Origin: Sivonenia sp049582005 | GTDB taxonomy: Bacteria > Cyanobacteriota > Cyanobacteriia > Gloeobacterales > PMM-0068 | DNA length: 39,314 nt | Assembly (NCBI GenBank): GCA_049582005.1 | Contig: JBAUTB010000182.1 | Span: 1 to 39,314 of the forward strand | Reading direction: 5' to 3' | Shown: one piece after another, positions 7,617-15,851 of the stretch | Position numbering within the stretch: the stretch's first letter is position 1 | How the letters are laid out: every line of letters begins with the position of its first letter | Made by a program: the position numbers and the translations under genes | The notes under the pieces: generated by a model | The model's input: the letters and a program-made list of their open reading frames with translations, nothing else | Told to the model about the DNA's origin: nothing | Database searches by the model: none

Positions 7617-7807
7617 TTCGTAATGTCAGCATCATCTTTGCAAACTCTTGCCTAAGCAGCGCTTGCTTGTATAGGACGGTCGATATACACTGATGCTTGA
7701 GTTTATTTTATCTGCCGCTTTTGAAGCGCAGGCCATTATACTGCCAGGCTATCAGTGGGAGCACAACTTGAAGGTAGTCTTTGAGACGAGATCGTCAAGT
7801 AACCAAG

Positions 7808-8623
7808 TTAAATCTCTTCTGATTGTGGTAAGGGAAAAGTCTCTCCCGCTAAGTAAGCATCAAAGTACTTTTGAAAATACAGCCACGAGGTAAAATCTTC
7901 TACCTCTAAAAAAGATTCTGGTGCATTTTTATATAGAGGTACACGGGTATTGATTTCATCTTGAAGTAGTTGTGGCAATTCAGTGAAACCAGTTACTTTG
8001 CCTCCATACGCACTGTAGATTAGTTGACCTGGACGATCCCCCATTTTCATCCAAGGAACCCATGGACCAATCCGATCCCAGTAAAGCTGTAGTTTAGAAA
8101 CCGAGAGAATTTCGGGATTTAATAGTTCTTCAGTCGGAACGGTTATTTTAAACAACTCGGCTGACTGATAAATTGGATTTGGGCTGTAATCGGCAAATTT
8201 TGGATCTGTGGCGAGAGGATTGGGGTAAGTAGAAAATAGGTCAAACACAAAGGTTGTACTGTCTCCATCTACCTGTGCAGCAAACTTTCCTTTAAAATGA
8301 CCTTGTACTGGATTGTTGGCAACATGCATTACGGTAAGTAATTCTCCCGTCCAGGGATTTTCCCACTTCCGCAAAATTTCACCCGTGTCTGGGTGAAGGT
8401 AGTAAGTCAATTCCCTGGAGGTAAAATCCCAGCAACCCTCTTCTGTGGGAATACACCTGCTGACATTCATCCCTACCATCTTAAAGAGGCGATTTCTCTT
8501 TTCACCGGGCACAAAAGCGTAAATTGCTCCCGTCCAGATTAAGAAAGTCGATTGGTTTTGATCGAGGGATGAGCGCGTCTTAACCCAGTGTTGGGCATCA
8601 AATTCTTGGATTTCAGCGCTCAT
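7808..8623 (-). CDS. DUF1838 family protein
   Basis: The 271-residue product has the features of DUF1838 (PF08894). It has an N-terminal segment with SSLDQNQSTFLIWTGAIYAF, a middle YYLHPDTGEILRKWENPWTG, and the hallmark block YWDRIGPWVPWMKMGDRPGQ followed by YSAYGGK (about residues 187-215). The family is found in bacteria, often beside SnoaL-like, ketosteroid or aromatic-metabolism genes, and has no proven reaction. There is no signal peptide or membrane segment. The start is supported by GAGG about 9 nt upstream of the ATG. The next gene upstream on the same strand is an NTF2/SnoaL-like protein, and the pair may be one transcription unit. The codon use is like the rest of the window and unlike the PhoX-like gene. 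Confidence 0.82.
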   Translation of the reverse strand: MSAEIQEFDAQHWVKTRSSLDQNQSTFLIWTGAIYAFVPGEKRNRLFKMVGMNVSRCIPTEEGCWDFTSRELTYYLHPDTGEILRKWENPWTGELLTVMHVANNPVQGHFKGKFAAQVDGDSTTFVFDLFSTYPNPLATDPKFADYSPNPIYQSAELFKITVPTEELLNPEILSVSKLQLYWDRIGPWVPWMKMGDRPGQLIYSAYGGKVTGFTELPQLLQDEINTRVPLYKNAPESFLEVEDFTSWLYFQKYFDAYLAGETFPLPQSEEI

Positions 8624-8760
8624 CTTCAGATTCCTCGGTATTTAGCGAAACAAAACATAGTGAAAATTGGAGTGGCAAAAATTTGAATCACGATTATCTT
8701 CTCAAAGTTCTGATTGGATAAGATGGGTTTGCCCTGGTCCCCACCCATGTTAGTATCTCT

Positions 8761-9159
8761 TCAATTCGATTTACCATCGCTACCAAAGTATTCTCGATAG
8801 CCACAAATCTTGTCTCCTCGCACATCAAAGGACACAGCTATCCGATTTTTATAAGGTTCGCTCCGCATCATTCCCTCATCTCGGAATTCAAACACAACCG
8901 TAGTCTCATTGCTGGTAACGCGCTCTAGGCTAGTCATTTTAATTGTTCCACCAAACACTTCCGAGACGTATTGAAAAAAGTCTTTAGCCTTCTCTTTGCC
9001 AACATTTAACCCGTGATAGGGTCCCACGGGAAACCAAAAAGTAAAGTCTTCTGTGAGTATATCTAACATTGGAGTCCACTCTTCTGTTGCCAAACCATGC
9101 TTTAAGTTTTCAAACGCCTGATGAGCAACTTTTAAAGTATTTTCTTTTCCTGCTATCAT
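8761..9159 (-). CDS. NTF2/SnoaL-like protein
   Basis: The 132-residue product has the length and pattern of the NTF2-like superfamily: an N-terminal helix (HQAFENLKHGLATEEW), then LDILTEDFTFWFPVGPYHG, then a long mixed-strand C-terminal half ending with GDKICGYREYFGSDG. SnoaL-type members are small cone-shaped enzymes or ligand binders, such as polyketide cyclases, isomerases and dehydratases. I place the start at the ATG at 9159 because AAGGTG lies about 7 nt upstream; a GTG at 9168 would add three residues. The gene precedes the DUF1838 gene on the same strand, 137 bp away. The reaction cannot be predicted. Confidence 0.78.
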   Translation of the reverse strand: MIAGKENTLKVAHQAFENLKHGLATEEWTPMLDILTEDFTFWFPVGPYHGLNVGKEKAKDFFQYVSEVFGGTIKMTSLERVTSNETTVVFEFRDEGMMRSEPYKNRIAVSFDVRGDKICGYREYFGSDGKSN

Positions 9160-9465
9160 TACGAGCACCTTGAACTTTAATATGTCGCACCCTTGGAGTT
9201 TGGCTATTCCTTATCCGTTGCGGGAGATGATTGTCTTGCTTAGAGCCTGTGTGTAAAGTTTCCGTTACGAGGAAACAACTTTCTGATTAGTCAGTGAAAG
9301 GCTTAGGCATTAAGCGACACATAGTAGCATAAATCAAAGTTTCAAAGGTTTGGCAGAGTGGTTCTAGGTATGAATAATTTCTGTAAAATTCAGGCATATT
9401 TTAAGATTTAGCTTGTAGGTTTGAATTAGATTTAGCCTTATATCCGTCTTAAAGGGGGGGATATT
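9160..9465. other. Intergenic region between two divergent NTF2-like genes
   Basis: This stretch of about 300 bp is AT-rich towards the right and must hold promoters for both flanking genes. A strong AGGGGGGG lies just before the ATG at 9466. I see no RNA gene, long repeat or coding remnant in it. Confidence 0.5.
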
Positions 9466-9834
9466 ATGAGCACTGAACTTGCTACTCCTATAGCCGACCT
9501 TGATACTCTACGTCGTGCTCTCGAGCAGAGTGATGCAGAACTTCTTATAAGTCTCTACACTGATGACGCTGAACTGAAGATTGTTGACCGCAACCATCCT
9601 CCCAGTAAGCCCTTTATTTTGCATGGAAAGGAAGCTATTGCTGAATACCTCCAAGATGTCTGTGGTCGGGAAATGACCCATCATCTCGAACAGGCTGTTG
9701 TAGGCCAAGAGCACATAGCCTATACAGAAGCTTGTCAGTACCCTGATGGAACCCGTGTCCTATGTACATCGATGCTTAACCTAAAAGCAGGAAAGATCGC
9801 TCAGCAGCTCGATGTCCAGGCTTGGGATGAATAG
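9466..9834 (+). CDS. Small NTF2/SnoaL-like protein
   Basis: The 122-residue product looks like a second NTF2-like domain. It has an N-terminal helix LDTLRRALEQSDAELLISLY followed by TDDAELKIVDRNHPPSKPFIL, then HGKEAIAEYLQDVCGREMTH, and a strand-rich C-terminal half ending QLDVQAWDE. This is the usual order for stand-alone SnoaL-like proteins. A strong Shine-Dalgarno run (AGGGGGGG) precedes the ATG. It diverges from the other NTF2-like gene, so the two could answer to one control region. The best known relatives bind or cyclise hydrophobic ring compounds, but no substrate can be assigned here. Confidence 0.72.
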   Translation: MSTELATPIADLDTLRRALEQSDAELLISLYTDDAELKIVDRNHPPSKPFILHGKEAIAEYLQDVCGREMTHHLEQAVVGQEHIAYTEACQYPDGTRVLCTSMLNLKAGKIAQQLDVQAWDE

Positions 9835-9914
9835 TCCAAAATTCATGTCCAGTCTCACTCTCTGATTGCGGTGAGAGAGGGGTTAGGCGTTGCCCTGAGA
9901 CTTTGGCGTAAGCG

Positions 9915-9950
9915 GTTCGGCTGAGCTGACCGTCGAAGCCTCAGTCGAAC
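9915..9950. repeat. REP-like palindrome overlapping the 3' end of the DUF58 gene
   Basis: GTTCGGCTGAG (9915-9925) pairs with CTCAGTCGAAC (9940-9950) at 10 of 11 positions around a 14 nt loop, and a further TGTCGAAG follows. Such TTCGACTGAGCTC-type palindromes are dispersed repeats in many bacterial genomes. It lies between two convergent genes and contributes the last codons and stop of the DUF58 gene. It could act as a terminator or stabilise both transcripts. Confidence 0.5.
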
Positions 9951-11053
9951 GCTTGTCGAAGAGGGAAAGGTTTTTGCTCTAGCTGTAGATCTAGGGGTTG
10001 ATGGGGATTGATCCAGATACCTGTTTCTTGTGCGCTGAAGTTCAAAGCGATCACGTTGGGAGTTTGAGGATTGCCCTCGGGATTAGCGGTAAGCCATAGC
10101 ACAGTAGCTTTTTCGGTGAGTCTTGCAAAATCTGGAAGTTCTCCTCGTGTGAAGGTTACTTCAGCCAAAGCCTGAAGCACCGCTTGCTCCTCTTGTAGAA
10201 GAATTTCCTCTCCAGTGCTCACCGCAATATCAATTCCTCGTCTCTGTCCGTAGAAGAATAAAGCGGCAGTAGTTTCTACCGCTTGTTCAAAGCGTTCTGC
10301 CTGCCAATGCTCGGGTCGATTATCGAGCACCAGTACAACAGACTCTTCGCCTTCAGACTGTTCCAATTCTCGCGTATACAAAGACCCTAATCGTGCACTG
10401 GTTCGCCAATGGACATTCTTGATCGGGTCGCCCCATCGATAGGGACGTGCCGATTTGGTAATTCCTTCATTGGCGTTATCACGCCAGGAGCGGCCGGTCT
10501 CAAATTCTTGGCCTTGGTGACCGATTTGGTCCAAGAGTGGGCACCGCTTCAACGCTAGAACGCGGGGGTATACAGTTACTTCAGCGGGAGCGATGAGGAT
10601 TTTTTTGCGCCAAAAGAGGCCCATGGGGGCGGCTGTTCTGAGGATCACCTGTTGCCAGCGATAGAGTCCACGCTGCTTGGGGGTTACGGTATAGACCCAA
10701 CGGTAGGTTCCCCTTAGCTCTTCTAAAACAGAACAGGGTTGATCGTCCACCAGAAGCTTGGGAAGTTCATCGATTATTTCAAGCAATTGGCGTTGGCCGG
10801 AAGCTTGGAAGGTAACCGCCATTTGGAGGTCTTCCCCAACTGAGACAGGAAAAGAGGCATCCCGCCGCACTTGGATATTTCTCAACTCCCATCCTGGCAG
10901 CACAGCGGCGAGGGACATCAAACCCAAACTTAAGCCACTGATGACATACAGCCAACCAGATAGGGTGTTGGTCGCCGCCGCAAAGAAGAACAGCGTCAGA
11001 GCGATCAATACGAGAGTTGCAAAGGTTGGCTTTGGTAGTTTGGTTTCCCACAT
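9941..11053 (-). CDS. DUF58 domain-containing membrane protein
   Basis: The product (370 residues from the chosen start) has two hydrophobic segments near the N-terminus (about residues 10-50) and a cytoplasmic von Willebrand A-like DUF58 domain. The DUF58 hallmark is clear: the block with ARPYRWGDPIKNVHWRTSAR, followed by LYTRELEQSEGEESVVLVLD. DUF58 proteins often accompany MoxR ATPases and may help assemble or activate protein complexes; no MoxR gene is visible here. A GTG at 11113 would add 20 residues without membrane character. I prefer the ATG at 11053, which has GAGCAGG about 6 nt upstream. The C-terminal residues are encoded by a REP-like palindrome, so the original end may have been altered. 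It diverges from malQ across roughly 290 bp. Confidence 0.85.
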   Translation of the reverse strand: MWETKLPKPTFATLVLIALTLFFFAAATNTLSGWLYVISGLSLGLMSLAAVLPGWELRNIQVRRDASFPVSVGEDLQMAVTFQASGQRQLLEIIDELPKLLVDDQPCSVLEELRGTYRWVYTVTPKQRGLYRWQQVILRTAAPMGLFWRKKILIAPAEVTVYPRVLALKRCPLLDQIGHQGQEFETGRSWRDNANEGITKSARPYRWGDPIKNVHWRTSARLGSLYTRELEQSEGEESVVLVLDNRPEHWQAERFEQAVETTAALFFYGQRRGIDIAVSTGEEILLQEEQAVLQALAEVTFTRGELPDFARLTEKATVLWLTANPEGNPQTPNVIALNFSAQETGIWINPHQPLDLQLEQKPFPLRQAFD

Positions 11054-11345
11054 GATGCCTGCTCTTTTCTGCTGTTTTACCAAGTGTGCCCGATTGAGGG
11101 TAAGCTGCCACACCAGGCAGGGGTCGGGTCTTGACGTTGTAGACCATATTTGCGATTCATAAACGAGAGATTAACTTAGCTCCCTGTCCAGTTTTTGGGA
11201 TCCATCTCCCTCCGCACTCATACACATCTTGGAACCTACAGATATCCCCCTTTCAGCAATATCTAAACGTTGAGAGATAGCAAAATTTTCTGCCCGACAG
11301 GGTACACAGCCCTTAGACTACCGCATATCTTCCTACAGTAGAAAT

Positions 11346-12911
11346 ATGGCTTTTCATCGTGCTAGCGGCGTACTCCTCCACCCCACCTCTCTCCCCAGTC
11401 CCCACGGAATTGGAGATCTAGGCAAAGCTGCCTATGAGTTTGTAGATTTCTTGGCTGCGGCCGGTCAGATGATTTGGCAAATTCTGCCGCTTGGCCCTAC
11501 AGGTTTTGGGAATTCACCCTATATGTGCTTTTCGGCGATGGCAGGCAATCCTTTACTGATCAGCCTGGAATCGCTCTGTGAGCAGGGGCTAATAGAAGTA
11601 GAGGATTTGGAAGTATTGACAGAACTTCCCCTGGGAAAAGTTGATTTTAATCGGCTTATTCCACTTAAGACTGTACTACTACAAAGAGCCAGTGAGGCCT
11701 TTAAAGAGAGAGCCAGCCGCGAGCAGATGGATAATTTTATGCATTTTTGTAGTCAGCATGTGCACTGGCTCAATGACTACGCTTTGTTTATGACCTTAAA
11801 AGACAACCTCAAAGAGGAGGAATGGAGTGCGTGGGGCGTCGGTCTGGTGGAACGAGAACCAAAGACGATAGAACGTTATGAACGGCTCTATCGCGGAGAA
11901 ATTTTCTGCCATAAATTCATGCAGTATATTTTCTTTGAGCAGTGGAAAAAACTGAAACACTATGCCAATCAGCGTTCTATTTCTCTCCTCGGAGATATTC
12001 CGATCTATGTCGCCTATAACAGCTCCGATGTATGGGCACATCCAGAACTCTTTTATCTAGAAGAAGATACCTATAAATCCACCCATGTTGCAGGGGTCCC
12101 CCCGGATTATTTCAGTGAGACAGGACAGCTTTGGGGCAATCCCCTATACAACTGGAAAAAGCTTAAAGAAACGGGTTACAGTTGGTGGATTGATCGGTTT
12201 AAGATGATGCTCAATTACGTGGATATGATCCGCGTAGACCATTTCCGAGCTTTTGAAAGTTATTGGTCCGTGCCTGCTTCAGAAACCACTGCGATAGATG
12301 GAGTCTGGGAACCAGGACCTGGTGAAGACCTCTTCATAGCACTAGAAGAAAAACTCGGAACCCTCCCCATTCTTGCAGAAGATTTAGGAGTGATTACCCC
12401 AGAAGTAGAAGCCCTCAGAGACCAGTTCCATTTTCCAGGCATGAAGATTTTAGAATTTTCCTTTGGCTCTGGGGCTGGCAATCCTTATCTACCCCATAAT
12501 TATGGCCGTAATTTTGCGGTATACACAGGCACCCACGATAACGATACAGCCGTAGGTTGGTTTAATAAGCTATCGGAAAATGAACAAGAATCGGTGAAAA
12601 AATACCTCGGTCACTTTAGTCCTGACGGTATTCATTGGGACCTGATCCGACTTGCCTTTATGTCCATTGCTGATCTGGCGATCATCCCCTTACAGGATTT
12701 ATTGGGGTTAGATACCCAAGCTCGGATGAACTTCCCTAGCACTACAGAAAACAACTGGTTATGGCGGTATCAACTAGGAGACCTCAATGAAAACCTAGCT
12801 GAAAGATTAGGAGAGTTCTCTCTAACCTATGGACGCATTTCTCAGGAAGCCTTAGAAAAAGGCAAGAAGAAAGAGCACACCCAAGAACATCATCACCAAA
12901 ATCATGAGTAA
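11346..12911 (+). CDS. malQ: 4-alpha-glucanotransferase (amylomaltase)
   Basis: The 521-residue product is a full-length GH77 amylomaltase. It transfers alpha-1,4-glucan segments between maltodextrins and works in glycogen turnover in the cytoplasm. The family start, RASGVLLHPTSLPSPHGIGD, is intact. The nucleophile aspartate is in IRVDHFRAFESYW (about residue 297), the acid/base glutamate in LAEDLG (about 344) and the third carboxylate in GTHDNDT (about 395). The end carries a His/Glu/Lys-rich tail (KGKKKEHTQEHHHQNHE), which is not part of the fold and could bind metal. The next gene, an oxidoreductase, starts 6 bp after the stop, so the two are co-transcribed. The upstream 290 bp, shared with the divergent DUF58 gene, must hold the promoter; I see no clear operator there. 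Confidence 0.97.
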   Translation: MAFHRASGVLLHPTSLPSPHGIGDLGKAAYEFVDFLAAAGQMIWQILPLGPTGFGNSPYMCFSAMAGNPLLISLESLCEQGLIEVEDLEVLTELPLGKVDFNRLIPLKTVLLQRASEAFKERASREQMDNFMHFCSQHVHWLNDYALFMTLKDNLKEEEWSAWGVGLVEREPKTIERYERLYRGEIFCHKFMQYIFFEQWKKLKHYANQRSISLLGDIPIYVAYNSSDVWAHPELFYLEEDTYKSTHVAGVPPDYFSETGQLWGNPLYNWKKLKETGYSWWIDRFKMMLNYVDMIRVDHFRAFESYWSVPASETTAIDGVWEPGPGEDLFIALEEKLGTLPILAEDLGVITPEVEALRDQFHFPGMKILEFSFGSGAGNPYLPHNYGRNFAVYTGTHDNDTAVGWFNKLSENEQESVKKYLGHFSPDGIHWDLIRLAFMSIADLAIIPLQDLLGLDTQARMNFPSTTENNWLWRYQLGDLNENLAERLGEFSLTYGRISQEALEKGKKKEHTQEHHHQNHE

Positions 12912-12917
12912 AGCACT

Positions 12918-13988
12918 ATGGTCATTCAGATAGGAATCGTGGGGACTGGATTTGGAGAAAAGGTCTATATTCCAGGCTTTCAAGCTATTCCCAACGTAAA
13001 GATCATGGGCATATGGGGAAGGAATTCAGCCAAGACGCAATCCCTTGCCGAACGCCAGGATATCCCGCTGGTCTTCGATACTGTTGAGAAAATGGCTCAG
13101 CATCCAGACATTCATGCGATCGCTATCAGTACTCCTCCCCATATGCACTACGAACAATCCATGACCGTTCTCAAAGCCAATAAAGCCTTATTTTGTGAAA
13201 AGCCCATAGCCTTGAATACGGCTCAAGCGCAAGAAATGCTCAATTTAGCTGAGGCAAATCATTTGGTTCATGGAGTCGATTTTGAATTTCGAGCAGTCCC
13301 GCACTGGCAATATCTAAAGCAACTCCTGGAAAGGGAAACTATTGGCCCTATTCGTTTTGTAGAAGTTGCCTGGCAAGTAGAAGGCAGAGCAGACGCCAAG
13401 CGTGCTTGGAATTGGTATGCAGAGAAAGAAAAAGGGGGAGGAGCTTTAGGAGCCATTGGTTCCCATTGTTTTGACTATTTGGAGTGGTTATTTTGCCCTA
13501 TTGCACAACTCAGTGGCCAACTTTCAACTTCCATCAAAGAACGTCCGGATCAAACAGGAGCTTTAAAGTCTGTAGACAGCGATGATACCTGTAACCTCCT
13601 CCTGGAATTCATGGATGCAACCCCCTGCGTTGTTTCCTTAAGTACAGCAACCTGGAGGGGACAGGGCCATTGGATACGCATCTATGGTGAATACGGAACT
13701 TTAGTGTTGGGAAATGATAATCTTTTGGACTACATCCATGGGTTCAAGCTTTGGCTGGCAAAACCGGGAGAAGATTTAGTAGAACAATTCATCCCCCAAA
13801 AACTTCAGTTTGTTCATTCCTATCCTGATGGTAGAATTGCTGCCTTCATCGGGATGGCTGAACGATTTATCCACAGCATAAAGACAGGAGTTCTGATGAC
13901 CCCTTCTCTAGAAGAGGGCTTACGGTCCCAAGTCCTCATCGATGCCACCCATCAGGCCCATGAACAGAAGATCTGGGTTTCTGTTTAG
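12918..13988 (+). CDS. Gfo/Idh/MocA family oxidoreductase
   Basis: The 356-residue product has an N-terminal NAD(P)-binding Rossmann fold (IGIVGTGFGEKVYIPGFQ, residues 4-21) and the family's conserved lysine in FCEKPIALN (about residue 95). It continues with the C-terminal alpha/beta substrate domain, where GGGALGAIGSHCFDYLEWL supplies the usual histidine region (about 173-191). Members oxidise or reduce sugars, inositols, bile pigments and related compounds; biliverdin reductase belongs to the same fold. The gene is 6 bp downstream of malQ, which would fit a sugar substrate, but operon context alone is weak evidence. Length and motifs indicate an intact enzyme. Confidence 0.92.
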   Translation: MVIQIGIVGTGFGEKVYIPGFQAIPNVKIMGIWGRNSAKTQSLAERQDIPLVFDTVEKMAQHPDIHAIAISTPPHMHYEQSMTVLKANKALFCEKPIALNTAQAQEMLNLAEANHLVHGVDFEFRAVPHWQYLKQLLERETIGPIRFVEVAWQVEGRADAKRAWNWYAEKEKGGGALGAIGSHCFDYLEWLFCPIAQLSGQLSTSIKERPDQTGALKSVDSDDTCNLLLEFMDATPCVVSLSTATWRGQGHWIRIYGEYGTLVLGNDNLLDYIHGFKLWLAKPGEDLVEQFIPQKLQFVHSYPDGRIAAFIGMAERFIHSIKTGVLMTPSLEEGLRSQVLIDATHQAHEQKIWVSV

Positions 13989-14507
13989 ATTTATGGCTGA
14001 TCGCTTGTGCCGCTCTAAGACTTCTCTGTTCCATACAATTTATACGCGGTCGTGGCTAACCAGAGGATGAGCTTTATTTGCCCTGTTGCTTCAGTTTGGC
14101 AGAAAAGCATCTGTAATAATACGCATATATCTAGAGATCGGCATACGGTGAGATTGAACGTAGCTCATGGCCCCTAACTCAACCTAAGTAAGACGGCATC
14201 CGTATTTCTGAGCGCTTTTTGGCTCCTTGTGCGCTCATATGCCCACTCGAAGTATCTGTATTTACCATCTTGTTTTTTTTTAGTATTCAGACGACGCTGA
14301 CAACTGAGCTACCTAATTTATGGAAACCAAGATGCAGGAATCATCAAGCACCTGCTTACACCAACAAAATATCAATCTTTATATAGGGACTGACAAATGT
14401 AAGCAATCCATGCATACTATATGTAGCGCAAATAGCACCCTAGGCTGCCAAATATCTGTCGAGCTTGTACCCTAGGGTGTAGTGGTCCCCAATCAGAACT
14501 ATCTTCT
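13989..14507. other. Long intergenic region without a gene
   Basis: About 520 bp separate the oxidoreductase from the FrhB-like gene. I find no convincing coding frame. On the minus strand around 14295-14320 a stretch reads like a tRNA D-arm (GGTAGCTCAGTTGTCAGC), but the acceptor and T arms are missing. A run of nine or ten T lies near 14272-14281. A dyad sits at the right end, listed separately. The AT-rich segment 14380-14430 is the likely promoter area for the next gene. Confidence 0.45.
14436..14479. promoter_or_regulatory. Inverted repeat upstream of the FrhB-like gene
   Basis: A perfect 9 bp dyad, CACCCTAGG (14436-14444) and CCTAGGGTG (14471-14479), has a 26 nt spacer and ends 28 bp before the start codon. 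It could be an operator or an mRNA hairpin in the leader. No regulator is known. Confidence 0.4.
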
Positions 14508-15674
14508 ATGACCCAAGCCCCTTCAACTCCAATCTACCCCCTGATGCAGAGGCGCTTATGCAGTAATTGCGGAGCGTGCACTCAATCCCATCATGAGGCT
14601 CAAGTTGAAGACATTTGTGGCTTTCAAACAGATGTTGTGACCCCTCTGGAGCCAAAACTGCACGGAAGACCCCGCGATCTCAGTTCAGATGAAGCTTACT
14701 TCGGCGTATTCCAGAAAATGTATGCTTGCAAACTGAAGAATCCAAAAGAAGGTGCTCAGACCAATGGCACCATCACGAAGATTCTAGAACGGCTTCTAGA
14801 GCAGGGGAAAGTAGACGCGGTCTTAGTCACTCAGAAAAACAGTAACAATACAGGCACTCCTATCCTGGTCCGCAATAAAAGAGAACTGGAGAACTGTAAA
14901 GGCTCTCGCTGGGATATGGTTCCGCTTCTGGATGCAGTCCCTGAGATACAAAAACAAGGCATCAAGCGTTTGGCTGTGGTAGGTGTTGGTTGCCAAATTT
15001 CTACTTTGCGGGCCTTGGAAGCTCAGCTAGGTCTGGAGAAGCTCTATGTCATTGGTCTGGTCTGTACCGATAACATGACAGCCCCAAATTGGAAGCGGTT
15101 TATTAAAGCGACCAGCCGTACTCCTTGGTCTGTCCGCAAGTTGGAATTTATGCCAGATTTTCGGGTTTGGTTCTGGCATGATGATGGGTCTATCGAAAAA
15201 GTTAGTTACTTTGAGCTGAGGATGGACAAACTCCAGGACTGTTTCCCTGATGCTTGCCTTTCTTGCTTTGACCAAATGAATGCCTTAGCTGACCTAACGG
15301 TAGGCTATATGGCGGTTCCTCTGGCTTGGCAATGGCTTCTGGTGCGTAACCAAAGAGGACAGGAACTTTTTGATTTGATTGCGGCAGACCTAGACCACAC
15401 GGAATTTGTTGATAGTGGCGATCGTATTGATGCGATGAAGCGGCTTTTGAAATACCTAGGCAAACCCCCGACTGTATTACCGCGACTCTTGGCTCGTATT
15501 CTTGATAATCGTATTCAATCCTCTGGACCTAAGGGCTTGGAATTCGCCCGCCTGGTGGTAGAGAACAAACAAACCCGCAATTGGTATTTCCTAAAGCAAA
15601 GATTTCCAGAGAAATTAGCTAAGATTCTCCCTCCGCATACACAGCAAATTCTGGATCGTTACAACCTGAAGTAA
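14508..15674 (+). CDS. Coenzyme F420 hydrogenase/dehydrogenase beta-subunit (FrhB/BciB-like) family protein
   Basis: The 388-residue product has the FrhB-family layout. There is an N-terminal iron-sulphur motif, C-x2-C-x2-C (Cys18, 21, 24) followed by Cys37 in VEDICGF. An FrhB N-terminal segment follows with GAQTNGTITKILERLLE, and then the C-terminal domain with GVGCQISTLRALE, IGLVCTDN and a later CLSCFDQMNALADLTVGYM (the last cysteine pair). In cyanobacteria the best known member is the ferredoxin-dependent 8-vinyl reductase of chlorophyll synthesis (BciB, Slr1923 type). This sequence keeps the architecture but differs in several blocks, so it may be a paralogue with another substrate. It would be a cytoplasmic flavin/4Fe-4S enzyme. 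It stands alone, with a long upstream region carrying a dyad. The start has no strong ribosome site. Confidence 0.8.
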   Translation: MTQAPSTPIYPLMQRRLCSNCGACTQSHHEAQVEDICGFQTDVVTPLEPKLHGRPRDLSSDEAYFGVFQKMYACKLKNPKEGAQTNGTITKILERLLEQGKVDAVLVTQKNSNNTGTPILVRNKRELENCKGSRWDMVPLLDAVPEIQKQGIKRLAVVGVGCQISTLRALEAQLGLEKLYVIGLVCTDNMTAPNWKRFIKATSRTPWSVRKLEFMPDFRVWFWHDDGSIEKVSYFELRMDKLQDCFPDACLSCFDQMNALADLTVGYMAVPLAWQWLLVRNQRGQELFDLIAADLDHTEFVDSGDRIDAMKRLLKYLGKPPTVLPRLLARILDNRIQSSGPKGLEFARLVVENKQTRNWYFLKQRFPEKLAKILPPHTQQILDRYNLK

Positions 15675-15851
15675 AGTCTAGTCGTCCTTGTAGACCAACA
15701 AAATCGGAATTTCTGTTCTACCGTTGCAGTCTTGCTCAAGTGTTTTAGTAAAGCGGAGAACCCAAAAAAAATCTTGTCAGGGTTGAACCTGTAACCTATT
15801 TCCCATAGGCTGAAGGCGGGTATGCTCTTCACGCAGCAGATAGGAGGTTCT

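Noticed and set aside
7693..7893. 66-codon plus-strand frame
   Set aside because: It has no family pattern, overlaps the 3' end of the DUF1838 gene and lacks a ribosome site.
14290..14325. Minus-strand tRNA D-arm-like sequence (GGTAGCTCAGTTGTCAGC)
   Set aside because: No acceptor stem, anticodon arm or T-arm could be matched around it; at best a tRNA fossil, more likely chance.
13989..14507. CRISPR array or riboswitch in the long gaps
   Set aside because: No regularly spaced repeats and no known riboswitch core were found in any gap of the window.
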